A stretch of 17,288 nucleotides of DNA, taken from assembly GCA_036732755.1 (NCBI GenBank), contig DAINBU010000108.1, forward strand, positions 1 through 17,288, given 5' to 3'. The notes under the pieces were generated by a model, which was given only the letters and a program-made list of their open reading frames with translations, ran no database searches and had not been told where the DNA came from. Source of the DNA: DASRRB01 sp036732755. Lineage in GTDB: Bacteria > Planctomycetota > B15-G4 > SIAN01. This document shows positions 1 to 6,621 of the stretch, one piece after another (within the stretch, counting starts at the first letter, position 1; every line of letters starts with the position of its first letter). The position numbers and the translations under genes were made by a program.

Positions 1-81
1 GGCTAGCGTGAGGAAGAGGAAGGCCCAGGGCGTCTGCGCGTCCGTCAGCGAGGCGATCCAGGCGCTCAGATTCTCGACCAT
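1..81 (-). CDS. N-terminal fragment of a putative membrane protein (possibly DedA/VTT-like)
   Basis: Reading leftwards from an ATG at 81 there is an uninterrupted frame of 27 codons that runs off the left edge. It begins MVENLSAWIASLTD and goes into the hydrophobic stretch PWAFLFLTLA. About 93% of its codons end in G or C, like the confident genes here. A GGGGAG motif lies about 10 nt upstream of the ATG. A short amphipathic start followed by PWA and a hydrophobic run resembles the N-terminus of DedA/VTT membrane proteins, but 27 residues cannot prove this. It would diverge from the gene at 218, leaving about 136 nt for back-to-back promoters. Confidence 0.45.
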   Translation of the reverse strand, partial: MVENLSAWIASLTDAQTPWAFLFLTLA

Positions 82-207
82 GCGCGCGCGGCTCCCCGTC
101 CGCGCCGCACCATGTTACGACCGCCCATTCCGATCCGGCCCGGGACGTGCGATGATCTCCCCGTCCGCGCCCTCCGGTCGCGGCGCACGAGCGCGACCGG
201 TTCCGAT

Positions 208-211
208 GGAG
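208..211 (+). promoter_or_regulatory. Ribosome binding site that favours the GTG start at 218
   Basis: GGAG lies 6 nt before a GTG at 218. The in-frame ATG at 206, four codons upstream, has no Shine-Dalgarno-like sequence before it. The GTG is therefore the likelier start. Confidence 0.5.
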
Positions 212-217
212 AGCCGA

Positions 218-655
218 GTGAAGACGCTGTGCAAGCTGCTGCTCCTCGCCGTGCTGGCGCTCGCCGTCGTCGGCGCCATGAAGGACTGGTACACGGTCAG
301 CACGGGCAAATCCGAGAGCGGCCGGCGCCAGTTCACGCTCGAGCTGAACGACGCCAAGTTGAAGAGCGACCTCGCCGTCGTGAAGGCGAGCTCGAAGCAG
401 GCGATCGACGGAGCGCTCGAGGACGACCCTGCGAAGTCGAACGGCGCCACCGGCGCGAAGTCGACGGGTGCCGCCGGCGCGAAGAAGTCGAATCCGAAAG
501 TGCAGGAGCTCGAGGCGAAGCGGCGCGAGCTCGCGAGCCAGCTCGAGCACTTGAAGAAAGTTCCAGGCGCGAAGTTCGACGCCGCGCTCGATGTGATCCA
601 GCAGCGGATCGACGAGTACGACCGCGCGATCGAGAAGGAGCTCTCGGGCCACTGA
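218..655 (+). CDS. Small membrane-anchored coiled-coil protein of unknown function
   Basis: The product is 145 residues from the GTG, or 149 from the ATG at 206. It opens with a short basic stretch (VKTLCK) and a hydrophobic segment (LLLLAVLALAVVGA) at about residues 4-20, which looks like an uncleaved signal anchor. A small globular or extended part follows, then an Ala/Gly/Lys/Ser-rich linker with near-repeats (GATGAKSTGAAGAKK) around residues 75-90. The C-terminal third is highly charged, from QELEAKRRELASQLEHLKK to the end, and should be a coiled coil. No catalytic motif is visible and I do not recognise the family. The topology suggests a periplasmic or surface structural protein tethered to the inner membrane. 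It lies 183 nt upstream of the redoxin gene and is probably a separate unit. Confidence 0.7.
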   Translation: MKTLCKLLLLAVLALAVVGAMKDWYTVSTGKSESGRRQFTLELNDAKLKSDLAVVKASSKQAIDGALEDDPAKSNGATGAKSTGAAGAKKSNPKVQELEAKRRELASQLEHLKKVPGAKFDAALDVIQQRIDEYDRAIEKELSGH

Positions 656-838
656 GCCGGGCTCCGGCGCGGCGAGCGCGGGCCGCGGGCCGCAAGGCGG
701 CGTCGCTGCCGCCCCGTCCCGAGGAACCGCGATCCGTTTCGCGAGTAAGCTCCGTCTCCGTTTCCGAATCGCTGGTCCGGAGGTTCCGCGCCTGCCGGCG
801 GTCCTCCGGGATCCCATCTCACTGAAGGGGAGTTGCTC

Positions 839-1558
839 ATGCACCGGAACTGGATCGCTGCCATCCTGCTGGCGCTGACCCCCGTGGTCGCGCTGGCGCA
901 GTCCAAACCGGCCGACCCGGCGCCGGCGAAGCCGCCGCAAGGCGAGCCGGCGCCGAAGCCCCAGGCCGATCCGGCGGCTCCGAAGCCGCAGGCGAAGCCC
1001 GACGAGGCCCGCAAGCCCTACGTCGTCGGCAACATGGTCGACCCGTCGCTGTCCTTCGTCGACCTCGAAGGCAAGACGCGCACGCTGAAGGAGTTCGCCG
1101 GCAAGACGATCCTCCTCGACTTCTGGTCGATCGAGTGCCCGGTCTCCAAGGGCTACGAAGCGCGCCTCACCCAGCTCGCGAACGACTATTCGAGCAAGGG
1201 CGTGGTCTTCCTCGCCGTCAACGCGAACTCCGGCGAGATCGCCGACGACACCTACGCGAAGATCAAGGACTACGTGAAGAAGGAGAAGGTCCCCTACACG
1301 ATCCTGATCGACAAGAAGAACGTGGTCGCCGACCGCTTCGACGCGCAGACGACCCCGCACATCTTCGTCATCGACGACAAGGGCAAGCTGCGCTACGCCG
1401 GCGGCGTCGACGACGACGAGACGTTCAAGAAGGACGCGAAGGCGGTGAAGAGCTTCGTCCGCGACGCTCTCGACGCCGTCCTGGCGGGCAAGGAGCCGCC
1501 CCAGGCGACGACGAAGCCGCACGGCTGCAGCATCAAGCGCGTCGGCGCGAAGAGCTGA
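839..1558 (+). CDS. Exported single-cysteine redoxin (TlpA/AhpC-like thioredoxin fold)
   Basis: The product is 239 residues. The ATG at 839 is preferred because AAGGGGAG (825-832) ends 6 nt before it; the in-frame TTG at 833 would touch that motif. A signal peptide (MHRNWIAAILLALTPVVALAQ) is followed by a Pro/Ala/Lys linker of about 40 residues with repeated PAPKPQ-type units. The thioredoxin-fold domain (about residues 60-215) has LLDFWSIECPVSKGY, where the usual CxxC is C100-P-V-S103, so the second cysteine is missing. The cis-Pro region TTPHIFVID is present. A second cysteine, C230, lies in the C-terminal tail GCSIKR, a tail I associate with redoxin-like proteins of Planctomycetes and Bacteroidetes. 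Likely role: periplasmic thiol or peroxide chemistry with C230 as possible resolving cysteine (inference). A small imperfect hairpin (777-809) lies in its upstream region. The substrate is unknown. Confidence 0.88.
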   Translation: MHRNWIAAILLALTPVVALAQSKPADPAPAKPPQGEPAPKPQADPAAPKPQAKPDEARKPYVVGNMVDPSLSFVDLEGKTRTLKEFAGKTILLDFWSIECPVSKGYEARLTQLANDYSSKGVVFLAVNANSGEIADDTYAKIKDYVKKEKVPYTILIDKKNVVADRFDAQTTPHIFVIDDKGKLRYAGGVDDDETFKKDAKAVKSFVRDALDAVLAGKEPPQATTKPHGCSIKRVGAKS

Positions 1559-1563
1559 CGTCG

Positions 1564-2124
1564 GTGCCGGCACGGCGGCCGGGAGCGCTCGTCCGCTCCC
1601 ACGCCTTTCGGGCCGCGGCCGCGATCGCCTGCGCGATCGCGGCCGTTTTTTCTTCCGCGTGCAGGCCGAAGGCCCCGGCCGTCGTCGCCGTCGACTTCGA
1701 CGGGCTGCAGCAGCTGCTCGCCTCGGGAGGGGCGCGCGCCACGGTGGTGAACTGCTGGGCCACGTGGTGCGCGCCCTGCGTCGCCGAGCTGCCCGACCTG
1801 CTCGCCGCCGCCGCCCCGTGGAAAGAGTCGGTCCAGGTCGTCCTCCTCTCCTACGACCTGATGGTCCCCAACAGCGGCCTCGACCGCGTTTCGGGCGTCG
1901 CGCACGTGAAGCGCTTCCTCGAGGAGCGCAAGCTCGCGCTCGGCGACCACGTCCGCGTGGTGCTCTACGACGACGCCGTCTCGAAGCTCGACGACCGCTT
2001 CGACCTCCCCGGCCCGATCCCGACTACGGTCGTGCTCGATCGCGCGGGCAAGGTGGTCGGACGGGAGAAGAGCGCAGCGACGCGCGTCCGATTCGACGAG
2101 CTCTTCTCCGCTGCCGCGAAGTGA
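1564..2124 (+). CDS. Exported thioredoxin-like protein with CAPC active site (TlpA/ResA type)
   Basis: The product is 186 residues from a GTG just 5 nt after the preceding stop. No ATG occurs in frame before the active site, so GTG is the only reasonable start, although its ribosome site is weak. The N-terminus is basic and then hydrophobic (FRAAAAIACAIAAVFSSAC), ending at C33, a possible but imperfect lipobox. The thioredoxin fold has the strong motif WATWCAPCVAELP with redox cysteines C69 and C72, and a cis-Pro region PIPTTVVLDRAGKVVG, all typical of ResA/TlpA membrane-tethered reductases. It would act in the periplasm as a thiol reductant. Its place directly behind the single-cysteine redoxin suggests that it could reduce that protein (inference). 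A terminator-like palindrome overlaps its signal-peptide codons. Confidence 0.85.
   Translation: MPARRPGALVRSHAFRAAAAIACAIAAVFSSACRPKAPAVVAVDFDGLQQLLASGGARATVVNCWATWCAPCVAELPDLLAAAAPWKESVQVVLLSYDLMVPNSGLDRVSGVAHVKRFLEERKLALGDHVRVVLYDDAVSKLDDRFDLPGPIPTTVVLDRAGKVVGREKSAATRVRFDELFSAAAK
1616..1654 (+). terminator. Intrinsic terminator-like hairpin inside the start of the next gene
   Basis: A perfect 13-bp GC-rich stem (1616-1628 with 1633-1645), closing a 4-nt CTGC loop, is followed at once by six T and then CTT. This is the textbook layout of a rho-independent terminator about 60 nt after the stop of the redoxin gene. It also lies within the signal-peptide codons (AAIACAIAAVF) of the gene starting at 1564. 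It may terminate most transcripts of the first gene and attenuate the second. Chance from Ala-codon repeats is possible. Confidence 0.6.
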
Positions 2125-2171
2125 GCCGCGCCGCGCGTGGCGGCGGGCACGCGAAGGGTCGCGTCCGCGGC

Positions 2172-2180
2172 TGCTACACT
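2172..2180 (+). promoter_or_regulatory. Putative extended -10 promoter of the beta-barrel lipoprotein gene
   Basis: TGC-TACACT at 2172-2180 fits an extended -10 element (TGn plus TACACT) and lies 64 nt upstream of the ATG at 2245. No clear -35 is seen. A very similar GCTATACTCC occurs on the minus strand about 60 nt before the CRTAC1 gene, which supports a shared housekeeping-type promoter. Confidence 0.4.
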
Positions 2181-2244
2181 CCCGCGCCATCGTTCGCCGA
2201 GGGTCCTGCCCGCGGCGATCACCCCATTGCAAGGAGAGGGAACG

Positions 2245-2910
2245 ATGGGATGCAATCGACTCGTGTTCGTCGGTGCTTCGCTGCTGCTCGGCGGGTGCGC
2301 TGCAGCGCCGACGCGGACGCCGGCGCCGCCGCTCGCGCCGGAAGCCGCCGCTCCCGAGACGGCCGCGACGGAACCGCCGCCGGTCGAGATGGCGGAGCCT
2401 CCGGAGCTCGTGGCGGCGAGGCCGGAGCAGGCCACGAACGGCGGCGGCGACAGCGAGTACGGGGCGGGCGCCGGCGACAAGATCGTGATGGGCGCGATAC
2501 AGATGAGCTCGGCCAACACGGACGGCGGTTCGACGGAGAACTTCTCCGGCATGCTCGGCGGCGGTTACTTCCTCACCGATCAGCACGAGGTCGGCGGCCA
2601 GCTCCTCGTCACGTATTTCGCGCCTCCGGGCCCCAACTCGGTCGCCTTCTTCCTGGCCCCCTACTACAACTTCAACTACCAGTTGAATCCGCGCCTGTCG
2701 ATCTACGGCGGCCCTCACCTGGGCTACGCGCGCTTCGAAGCGGGAAACGCCAGCGACGACTCGGTCCAGTTCGGAGTGCAGGCCGGCGGCCGCTACTGGC
2801 TCGAGCGGAACACCGCCGCCTTCGCCGAGTGGCGTTACACGAATTACGAGGCCTTCGGCAGCAGCACCAACGAGTTCGCGATCCTGCTGGGACTCGCCTA
2901 CTCGTTCTGA
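2245..2910 (+). CDS. Outer-membrane beta-barrel lipoprotein
   Basis: The product is 221 residues. The start is set by an excellent ribosome site (AAGGAGAGGG, 2231-2240) just before the ATG. The signal sequence MGCNRLVFVGASLLLGGC ends in a clear lipobox (LGGC, lipidated C18). A disordered Pro/Ala/Glu-rich linker runs to about residue 70. The rest alternates polar and hydrophobic residues in short strands rich in Gly, Tyr and Phe (for example FFLAPYYNFNYQLNPRLSIYGG). It ends FAILLGLAYSF with a terminal Phe, the usual C-terminal signal for Bam-dependent barrel insertion. Length and pattern fit a small 8-stranded OmpA/OmpW-like barrel. A lipid anchor plus a barrel in one chain is less common. Function is unknown; a pore, adhesin or structural role is possible. 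Confidence 0.78.
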   Translation: MGCNRLVFVGASLLLGGCAAAPTRTPAPPLAPEAAAPETAATEPPPVEMAEPPELVAARPEQATNGGGDSEYGAGAGDKIVMGAIQMSSANTDGGSTENFSGMLGGGYFLTDQHEVGGQLLVTYFAPPGPNSVAFFLAPYYNFNYQLNPRLSIYGGPHLGYARFEAGNASDDSVQFGVQAGGRYWLERNTAAFAEWRYTNYEAFGSSTNEFAILLGLAYSF

Positions 2911-2932
2911 GCGCGGGACCGAACGGAGAACC

Positions 2933-4246
2933 GTGACCCTCGACGCCCCGCCCGCGGCGAGCGCCGCGACGCGCTTGGTCGCGCTCGCGCCGGCGGAGGC
3001 GCGCGCGACGCTGCAGCGCTTCGCGGAGGCGGTGCGCCGCCAAGGCGGACCGGAGCTCGAATGGGTCGCCGGCGACGAGGCGGAGATCCGCGCGCGCGCC
3101 GGCGCGCTGCTCGGCGAGTGGGACGCGCTGCGCCGCCGGCTCGGGATCGCGTCGCGCTTCAACGACCCCGCCGGCTTCCTGCGCGGCGTCGCCGGCCGCC
3201 ACGGCGTGCCGTGCGTCCTCGCGGCGCGCGCCGGCGACGTGCTCGCCGTCGTGGTCGCGACGCTCGAGCACGCGCCGCTCGTCCACAAGATCGGCTACCT
3301 GAAGGTCCCGACGCCGAAGCTCAAGACGATGCGCGTGGCGGAGACCGGGCTCCTGTGCGACGCGACGCCGGCCGCGCTCGACGCGGTCGTCGCGACGCTG
3401 CGCGCGCTCGTCGCGTCGCGCGCCGTCGACCACCTCGCGATCCACAACCTCCCGCTCGACCATCCCCTGGCGAAGCGCTTCGGCGAGGTCGCGGCCGCCG
3501 GCAGCGGCGCCGTGCCCGTCCAGCGCGGGCGCTGGCGCACGCGCCTCCTCGATCCGGTGACGGGCGCGAAGCTCGTGCACCATTCGGGGAAGACGCGCCA
3601 CAAGCTGCGCAAGCGGTCGAGCACCTTCGACGAGGCGTTCGGCGGCGAAGTGCGCCTGGTGCGGATCGAGAAGGAAGACCAGATCGACGGCTTCGTGCGC
3701 GCCGCCACCGGGATCATCCGGCAGACCTACCAGGCGGCGCTCGGCATCGGCGTGAAGGACACGCCCCCCTACCGCCAGCTCCTCGCCGACCTCGCCGCGG
3801 CCGGTCAGCTCTGCGGCTACCTGCTCGAGGCGCGCGGCGAGGCGGTCGCCTACCTGGTGGGCGACGTGCAGGACGGTACGTTCCGCCTCTGGGCCACCTC
3901 GTTCCTGCCGCAGCACTGGGAGCTCGGGCCCGGCGTCGTCCTGCTCTGGCGCGTCCTCGAGGAGCTGGCGGGGCGCGGCGTCGCGCTCTTCGACTTCGGC
4001 TTCGGCGAGGCCGAGTACAAGGCGATGCTCGGCAGCGAGCGGATCGAGGAGGGCGACTGGCGGATCTATGCGAAGGGGCTGCGCGGCCGCGCGGCGTGCC
4101 TCTCCGACCGCGCGACCGGGGCGGCCGACGCCTTCGCGCGCCGCCTGCTGCGCTCGCGCAACCTCGTGCAGCGCGTGAAGAAGGCGTGGCGGCAACGCAT
4201 GGAGAAGGGCGCGGGCAAGGATCCCGGCAAGGGCGCCGCGCCGTGA
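2933..4246 (+). CDS. GNAT-family acyltransferase of the BioF2/CelD (Acetyltransf_6) type
   Basis: The product is 437 residues from a GTG 22 nt after the previous stop, with GGAG at 2925-2928. The fold looks like a duplicated GNAT protein. The N-terminal half (about 60-210) includes VPCVLAARAGDVLAVVV. The C-terminal half (about 230-400) includes LCGYLLEARGEAVAYLVGDV, then WELGPGVVLLWRVLEELAGRGVALFDFGFGEAEYK. The FDFGFGEAEYK motif (from residue 353) followed by W is the usual signature of the BioF2-like/CelD acetyltransferase family, which is linked to exopolysaccharide, cellulose or lipid modification. The C-terminus is very basic. The protein is cytoplasmic. Its donor and acceptor cannot be read from the sequence. 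It overlaps nnrE by 4 nt (GTGA), so the two are translationally coupled despite no obvious functional link. Confidence 0.82.
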   Translation: MTLDAPPAASAATRLVALAPAEARATLQRFAEAVRRQGGPELEWVAGDEAEIRARAGALLGEWDALRRRLGIASRFNDPAGFLRGVAGRHGVPCVLAARAGDVLAVVVATLEHAPLVHKIGYLKVPTPKLKTMRVAETGLLCDATPAALDAVVATLRALVASRAVDHLAIHNLPLDHPLAKRFGEVAAAGSGAVPVQRGRWRTRLLDPVTGAKLVHHSGKTRHKLRKRSSTFDEAFGGEVRLVRIEKEDQIDGFVRAATGIIRQTYQAALGIGVKDTPPYRQLLADLAAAGQLCGYLLEARGEAVAYLVGDVQDGTFRLWATSFLPQHWELGPGVVLLWRVLEELAGRGVALFDFGFGEAEYKAMLGSERIEEGDWRIYAKGLRGRAACLSDRATGAADAFARRLLRSRNLVQRVKKAWRQRMEKGAGKDPGKGAAP

Positions 4247-4974
4247 CGCCGCGCGCGCGGCTCGACCGGGAGCAGGCGCGCGCCGTCGACCGCTTCGCGA
4301 CCGAGGTGCTCGCGATCCCGAGCCTGCTCCTGATGGAGAACGCCGGGCGCAACGCGGCGGAGGTCGTGCTCGGGCTCTGCCGAGGGCGGCGCCATGCGCG
4401 CGTGGTCGTCCTCGCCGGCGCCGGCAACAACGGCGGCGACGGCCTCGTGGTGGCGCGCCACGTCGCGCGCGCGGGCGTGCCGGTGCGCGTCGAGCTCTGC
4501 GGCGAGCGCGCCCGCCTCGCGGCCGACGCGGCGGCGCAGCTCGCGATCGTCGAGCGGATGGGGATCGCGATCGCCGCCATCCGAAGCGACGCGGCCGCGC
4601 GGCGCGCGGCGGCGCGCCTCGCGCGGAGCGACGTCGTCGTCGACGCGCTGCTCGGCACCGGCTTCACCGGGGACGTGCGCGCGCCGATGGCGACGTTGAT
4701 CCGCGCGCTCGTCGACGCGCGCGAGCGCGGGGCGACCGGGCCGATCGTCGCGCTCGACCTGCCCTCGGGACTCGACGCCGATTCGGGCCGGCCGTCGAAC
4801 GCGACGGTCCGCGCCGACGTCACCGTGACCTTCGTCGCCGAGAAGAAGGGCTTCGCCCGGCGCGCGGCCGCGCCGTGGCTCGGCGACGTGGTCGTCCGCG
4901 ACATCGGGATCGGCCCGCGCGAGGTGGCGCGCGCGCTCGCGGCGGCGCGGCGGGCGCGGCGGGCACAGGGCTGA
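4243..4974 (+). CDS. nnrE: NAD(P)H-hydrate epimerase
   Basis: The product is 243 residues, starting at a GTG that overlaps the preceding TGA (GTGA). It repairs damaged cofactors by interconverting the R and S forms of hydrated NADH and NADPH so that a dehydratase can restore them. Family hallmarks in order are LMENAGRNAAEVV (about 30-42), the glycine loop AGAGNNGGDGLVVARH (from about 58), LLGTGFTGDVRAPM (from about 136) and the catalytic/K+ region DLPSGLDADSG (172-182). It is only the N-terminal YjeF half: the ADP/ATP-dependent dehydratase (NnrD) often fused in bacteria is absent here and must be encoded elsewhere. The Ala/Arg-rich tail is not conserved. It ends convergent with the TPR gene, with only 36 nt of GC-rich DNA between (palindrome at 4989-5000, no T-tract). 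Confidence 0.93.
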   Translation: MTPRARLDREQARAVDRFATEVLAIPSLLLMENAGRNAAEVVLGLCRGRRHARVVVLAGAGNNGGDGLVVARHVARAGVPVRVELCGERARLAADAAAQLAIVERMGIAIAAIRSDAAARRAAARLARSDVVVDALLGTGFTGDVRAPMATLIRALVDARERGATGPIVALDLPSGLDADSGRPSNATVRADVTVTFVAEKKGFARRAAAPWLGDVVVRDIGIGPREVARALAAARRARRAQG

Positions 4975-5010
4975 GCTTGTCGGGCGCGGCGGCGCGCCGC
5001 TGCCGGCGCG

Positions 5011-6621
5011 TCACTTGCCCCCTTCGACGCTCCCCGACGCTTTCGCCGAGCGCTGGATCTCGCCGAGCGGGAGGGGCAGCTTCTGCCCCTTCTTCAGCGT
5101 CTCGATGTAGCCGCGCACCTTGGGGTCCCCCGCCCCGCCGATCAGCGCCTGCGCCCGCTCGAAGTGGCGCAGCGCCTCCGGGTCCTTGCCGCGGTTCGCC
5201 GCGATGCAGCCGGCGATCGCGTGCGCGCGCGCGTCGTCGGGCGTCGTGCGCAGCGCCTTGTCGATCCAGACCTGCGCCGACTCGTACTGGCCGCCGACGT
5301 TGAGCACGCCGGCGAGATGGACCATCTGCACCGGGTTGTCGGGCATGAGCTGGATCGCCGCGACCGCGCTTTCGAGGTCGGGCAGCACCGGCACCGCCTT
5401 CTGGAAGCGCTCCATCATCTCGGCGCCCTGCGCGCGCTCCTCGGCCGAGTCGGAGCGCCCGAGCAGCAGCGCGAGCTTGTAGAGGACCGAGAAGCGCAGC
5501 GGGTCGAGCTCGAGGCAGCGGCGCAGGTCGGCCTTCGCGCGCGGCACGTCGCCCGCCTGCTCGCGGACGAGGCCGCACGTCTCGAGCACCGCGGCCGACG
5601 GCGGGTCGACCGCCTCGATCTCCTGGACGAAGGCGAGCGCCTGGTCGAGCTCGCCGGCCTTGAGCGCGAGCTCGGCGAGGTAGCGCGTGGCGTCGAGCTT
5701 GTAGGCCGGCAGGGCGCGCAGCCGCTCGAACTCGGTCGCCGACTCCTCGATCATCCCGGAGGTCCGGTAGAGCTCCGCGAGCCGCATGCGGCACTCGTCG
5801 TGGCCGGGGTCGAGCGCGAGCGCCTCCTTGAGGGTCGCGACGGCCTCGCCCGTGCGATTCGCCATCGCCTCGCTCATGCCGAGCTGGAAGCGGGCCGACG
5901 CGCTGCGCGGCGCGCGCTTGACCAGCTCGCGCTGCCAGCGGAGCGCCGCCTCGTACCGGCCGCCGCGGAAGGAGACGCGCCCGGCGCCCTCGATCGCGTC
6001 GCGCAGGTCGTGCGCGTCGAGCGCCGCGACGCGCCACGGCGTGCCGGCGACCATCTCGTAGAGGCGGTAGGAGTCGGGCAGCTGGTGGCGCCGCTCGGCG
6101 ACCCGCGCCGAGAACAGGAGCAGCTCGCTGCGGTCGCGCTCGGAGCGGCGCAGGTCGAGGATCGCGTCGTTCGCGCCGCGCAGGTCGTCCAGAGCGATCA
6201 TCGCGCGGATCCGTTCGAGGCGCGCGTCGACGCACAGCGGCTGCCCGACCAGGAGCTCGTCGAGGAGGACGAGCGCGCGCTTCCCCTCGCCCTTGGCCGC
6301 GAGCGCGCGCGCGCGCACGATGCGCGTGGAGGAGGAGGGCTTCGCGACGCGGTCGAGCGCGGCGAGCGCCTCGTCGGGCCGGCCGAGCTCGATCTGGCAG
6401 CGGGCGGCGAGCTCGAGCGCGGCCGCGCCTGCCGCCGGCGCGCCCAGCAGCGGCTTCAAGAGCTCGAGCGCGGCCGCCTCGTCGAGCGCGTCGAAGCGCT
6501 CCTTTGCCGCGGCGACCACGGCGCCGGCGTCGGCCGGAGCGGTCGGAGTGGCAGGTGCCGCCTCCTGCGCCGCCGCGGGCGCGCCGACCAGCACGAGGAC
6601 GAGGAGGGCGCGGCGGCTCAT
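5011..6621 (-). CDS. Exported TPR-repeat protein
   Basis: The product is 536 residues. Its ATG overlaps the stop of the upstream CRTAC1 gene (ATGA), which fixes the start and implies coupled translation. A signal peptide (MSRRALLVLVLVGAPAAAQ) precedes an Ala/Pro/Thr spacer. The rest is helical tetratricopeptide-like repeats, degenerate at the N-terminus and clearest near residues 215-300 (GRYEAALRWQ, FQLGMSEAMANRTGEAVATL, ALDPGH, RLAELYRTSGMIEES) and near 435-490 (LAGVLNVGGQYESAQVWIDKAL). A basic tail follows. No catalytic residues are seen; this should be a periplasmic scaffold or binding protein. TPR and CRTAC1/UnbV modules occur as fused or neighbouring proteins in Planctomycetes and Acidobacteria, so it probably works with its neighbour. 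The partner or ligand is unknown. Confidence 0.85.
   Translation of the reverse strand: MSRRALLVLVLVGAPAAAQEAAPATPTAPADAGAVVAAAKERFDALDEAAALELLKPLLGAPAAGAAALELAARCQIELGRPDEALAALDRVAKPSSSTRIVRARALAAKGEGKRALVLLDELLVGQPLCVDARLERIRAMIALDDLRGANDAILDLRRSERDRSELLLFSARVAERRHQLPDSYRLYEMVAGTPWRVAALDAHDLRDAIEGAGRVSFRGGRYEAALRWQRELVKRAPRSASARFQLGMSEAMANRTGEAVATLKEALALDPGHDECRMRLAELYRTSGMIEESATEFERLRALPAYKLDATRYLAELALKAGELDQALAFVQEIEAVDPPSAAVLETCGLVREQAGDVPRAKADLRRCLELDPLRFSVLYKLALLLGRSDSAEERAQGAEMMERFQKAVPVLPDLESAVAAIQLMPDNPVQMVHLAGVLNVGGQYESAQVWIDKALRTTPDDARAHAIAGCIAANRGKDPEALRHFERAQALIGGAGDPKVRGYIETLKKGQKLPLPLGEIQRSAKASGSVEGGK

Noticed and set aside
1393..3288. Long minus-strand open frame (631 codons) across the redoxin, reductase and beta-barrel genes
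   Set aside because: Its product is Arg/Ala/Ser-rich low-complexity sequence with no domain, and it overlaps three genes with clear signal peptides and motifs. It is a by-product of high GC.
2672..4195. Minus-strand open frame (507 codons) opposite the acetyltransferase
   Set aside because: It is antisense to a recognisable GNAT gene, and its composition is that of a GC-rich shadow.
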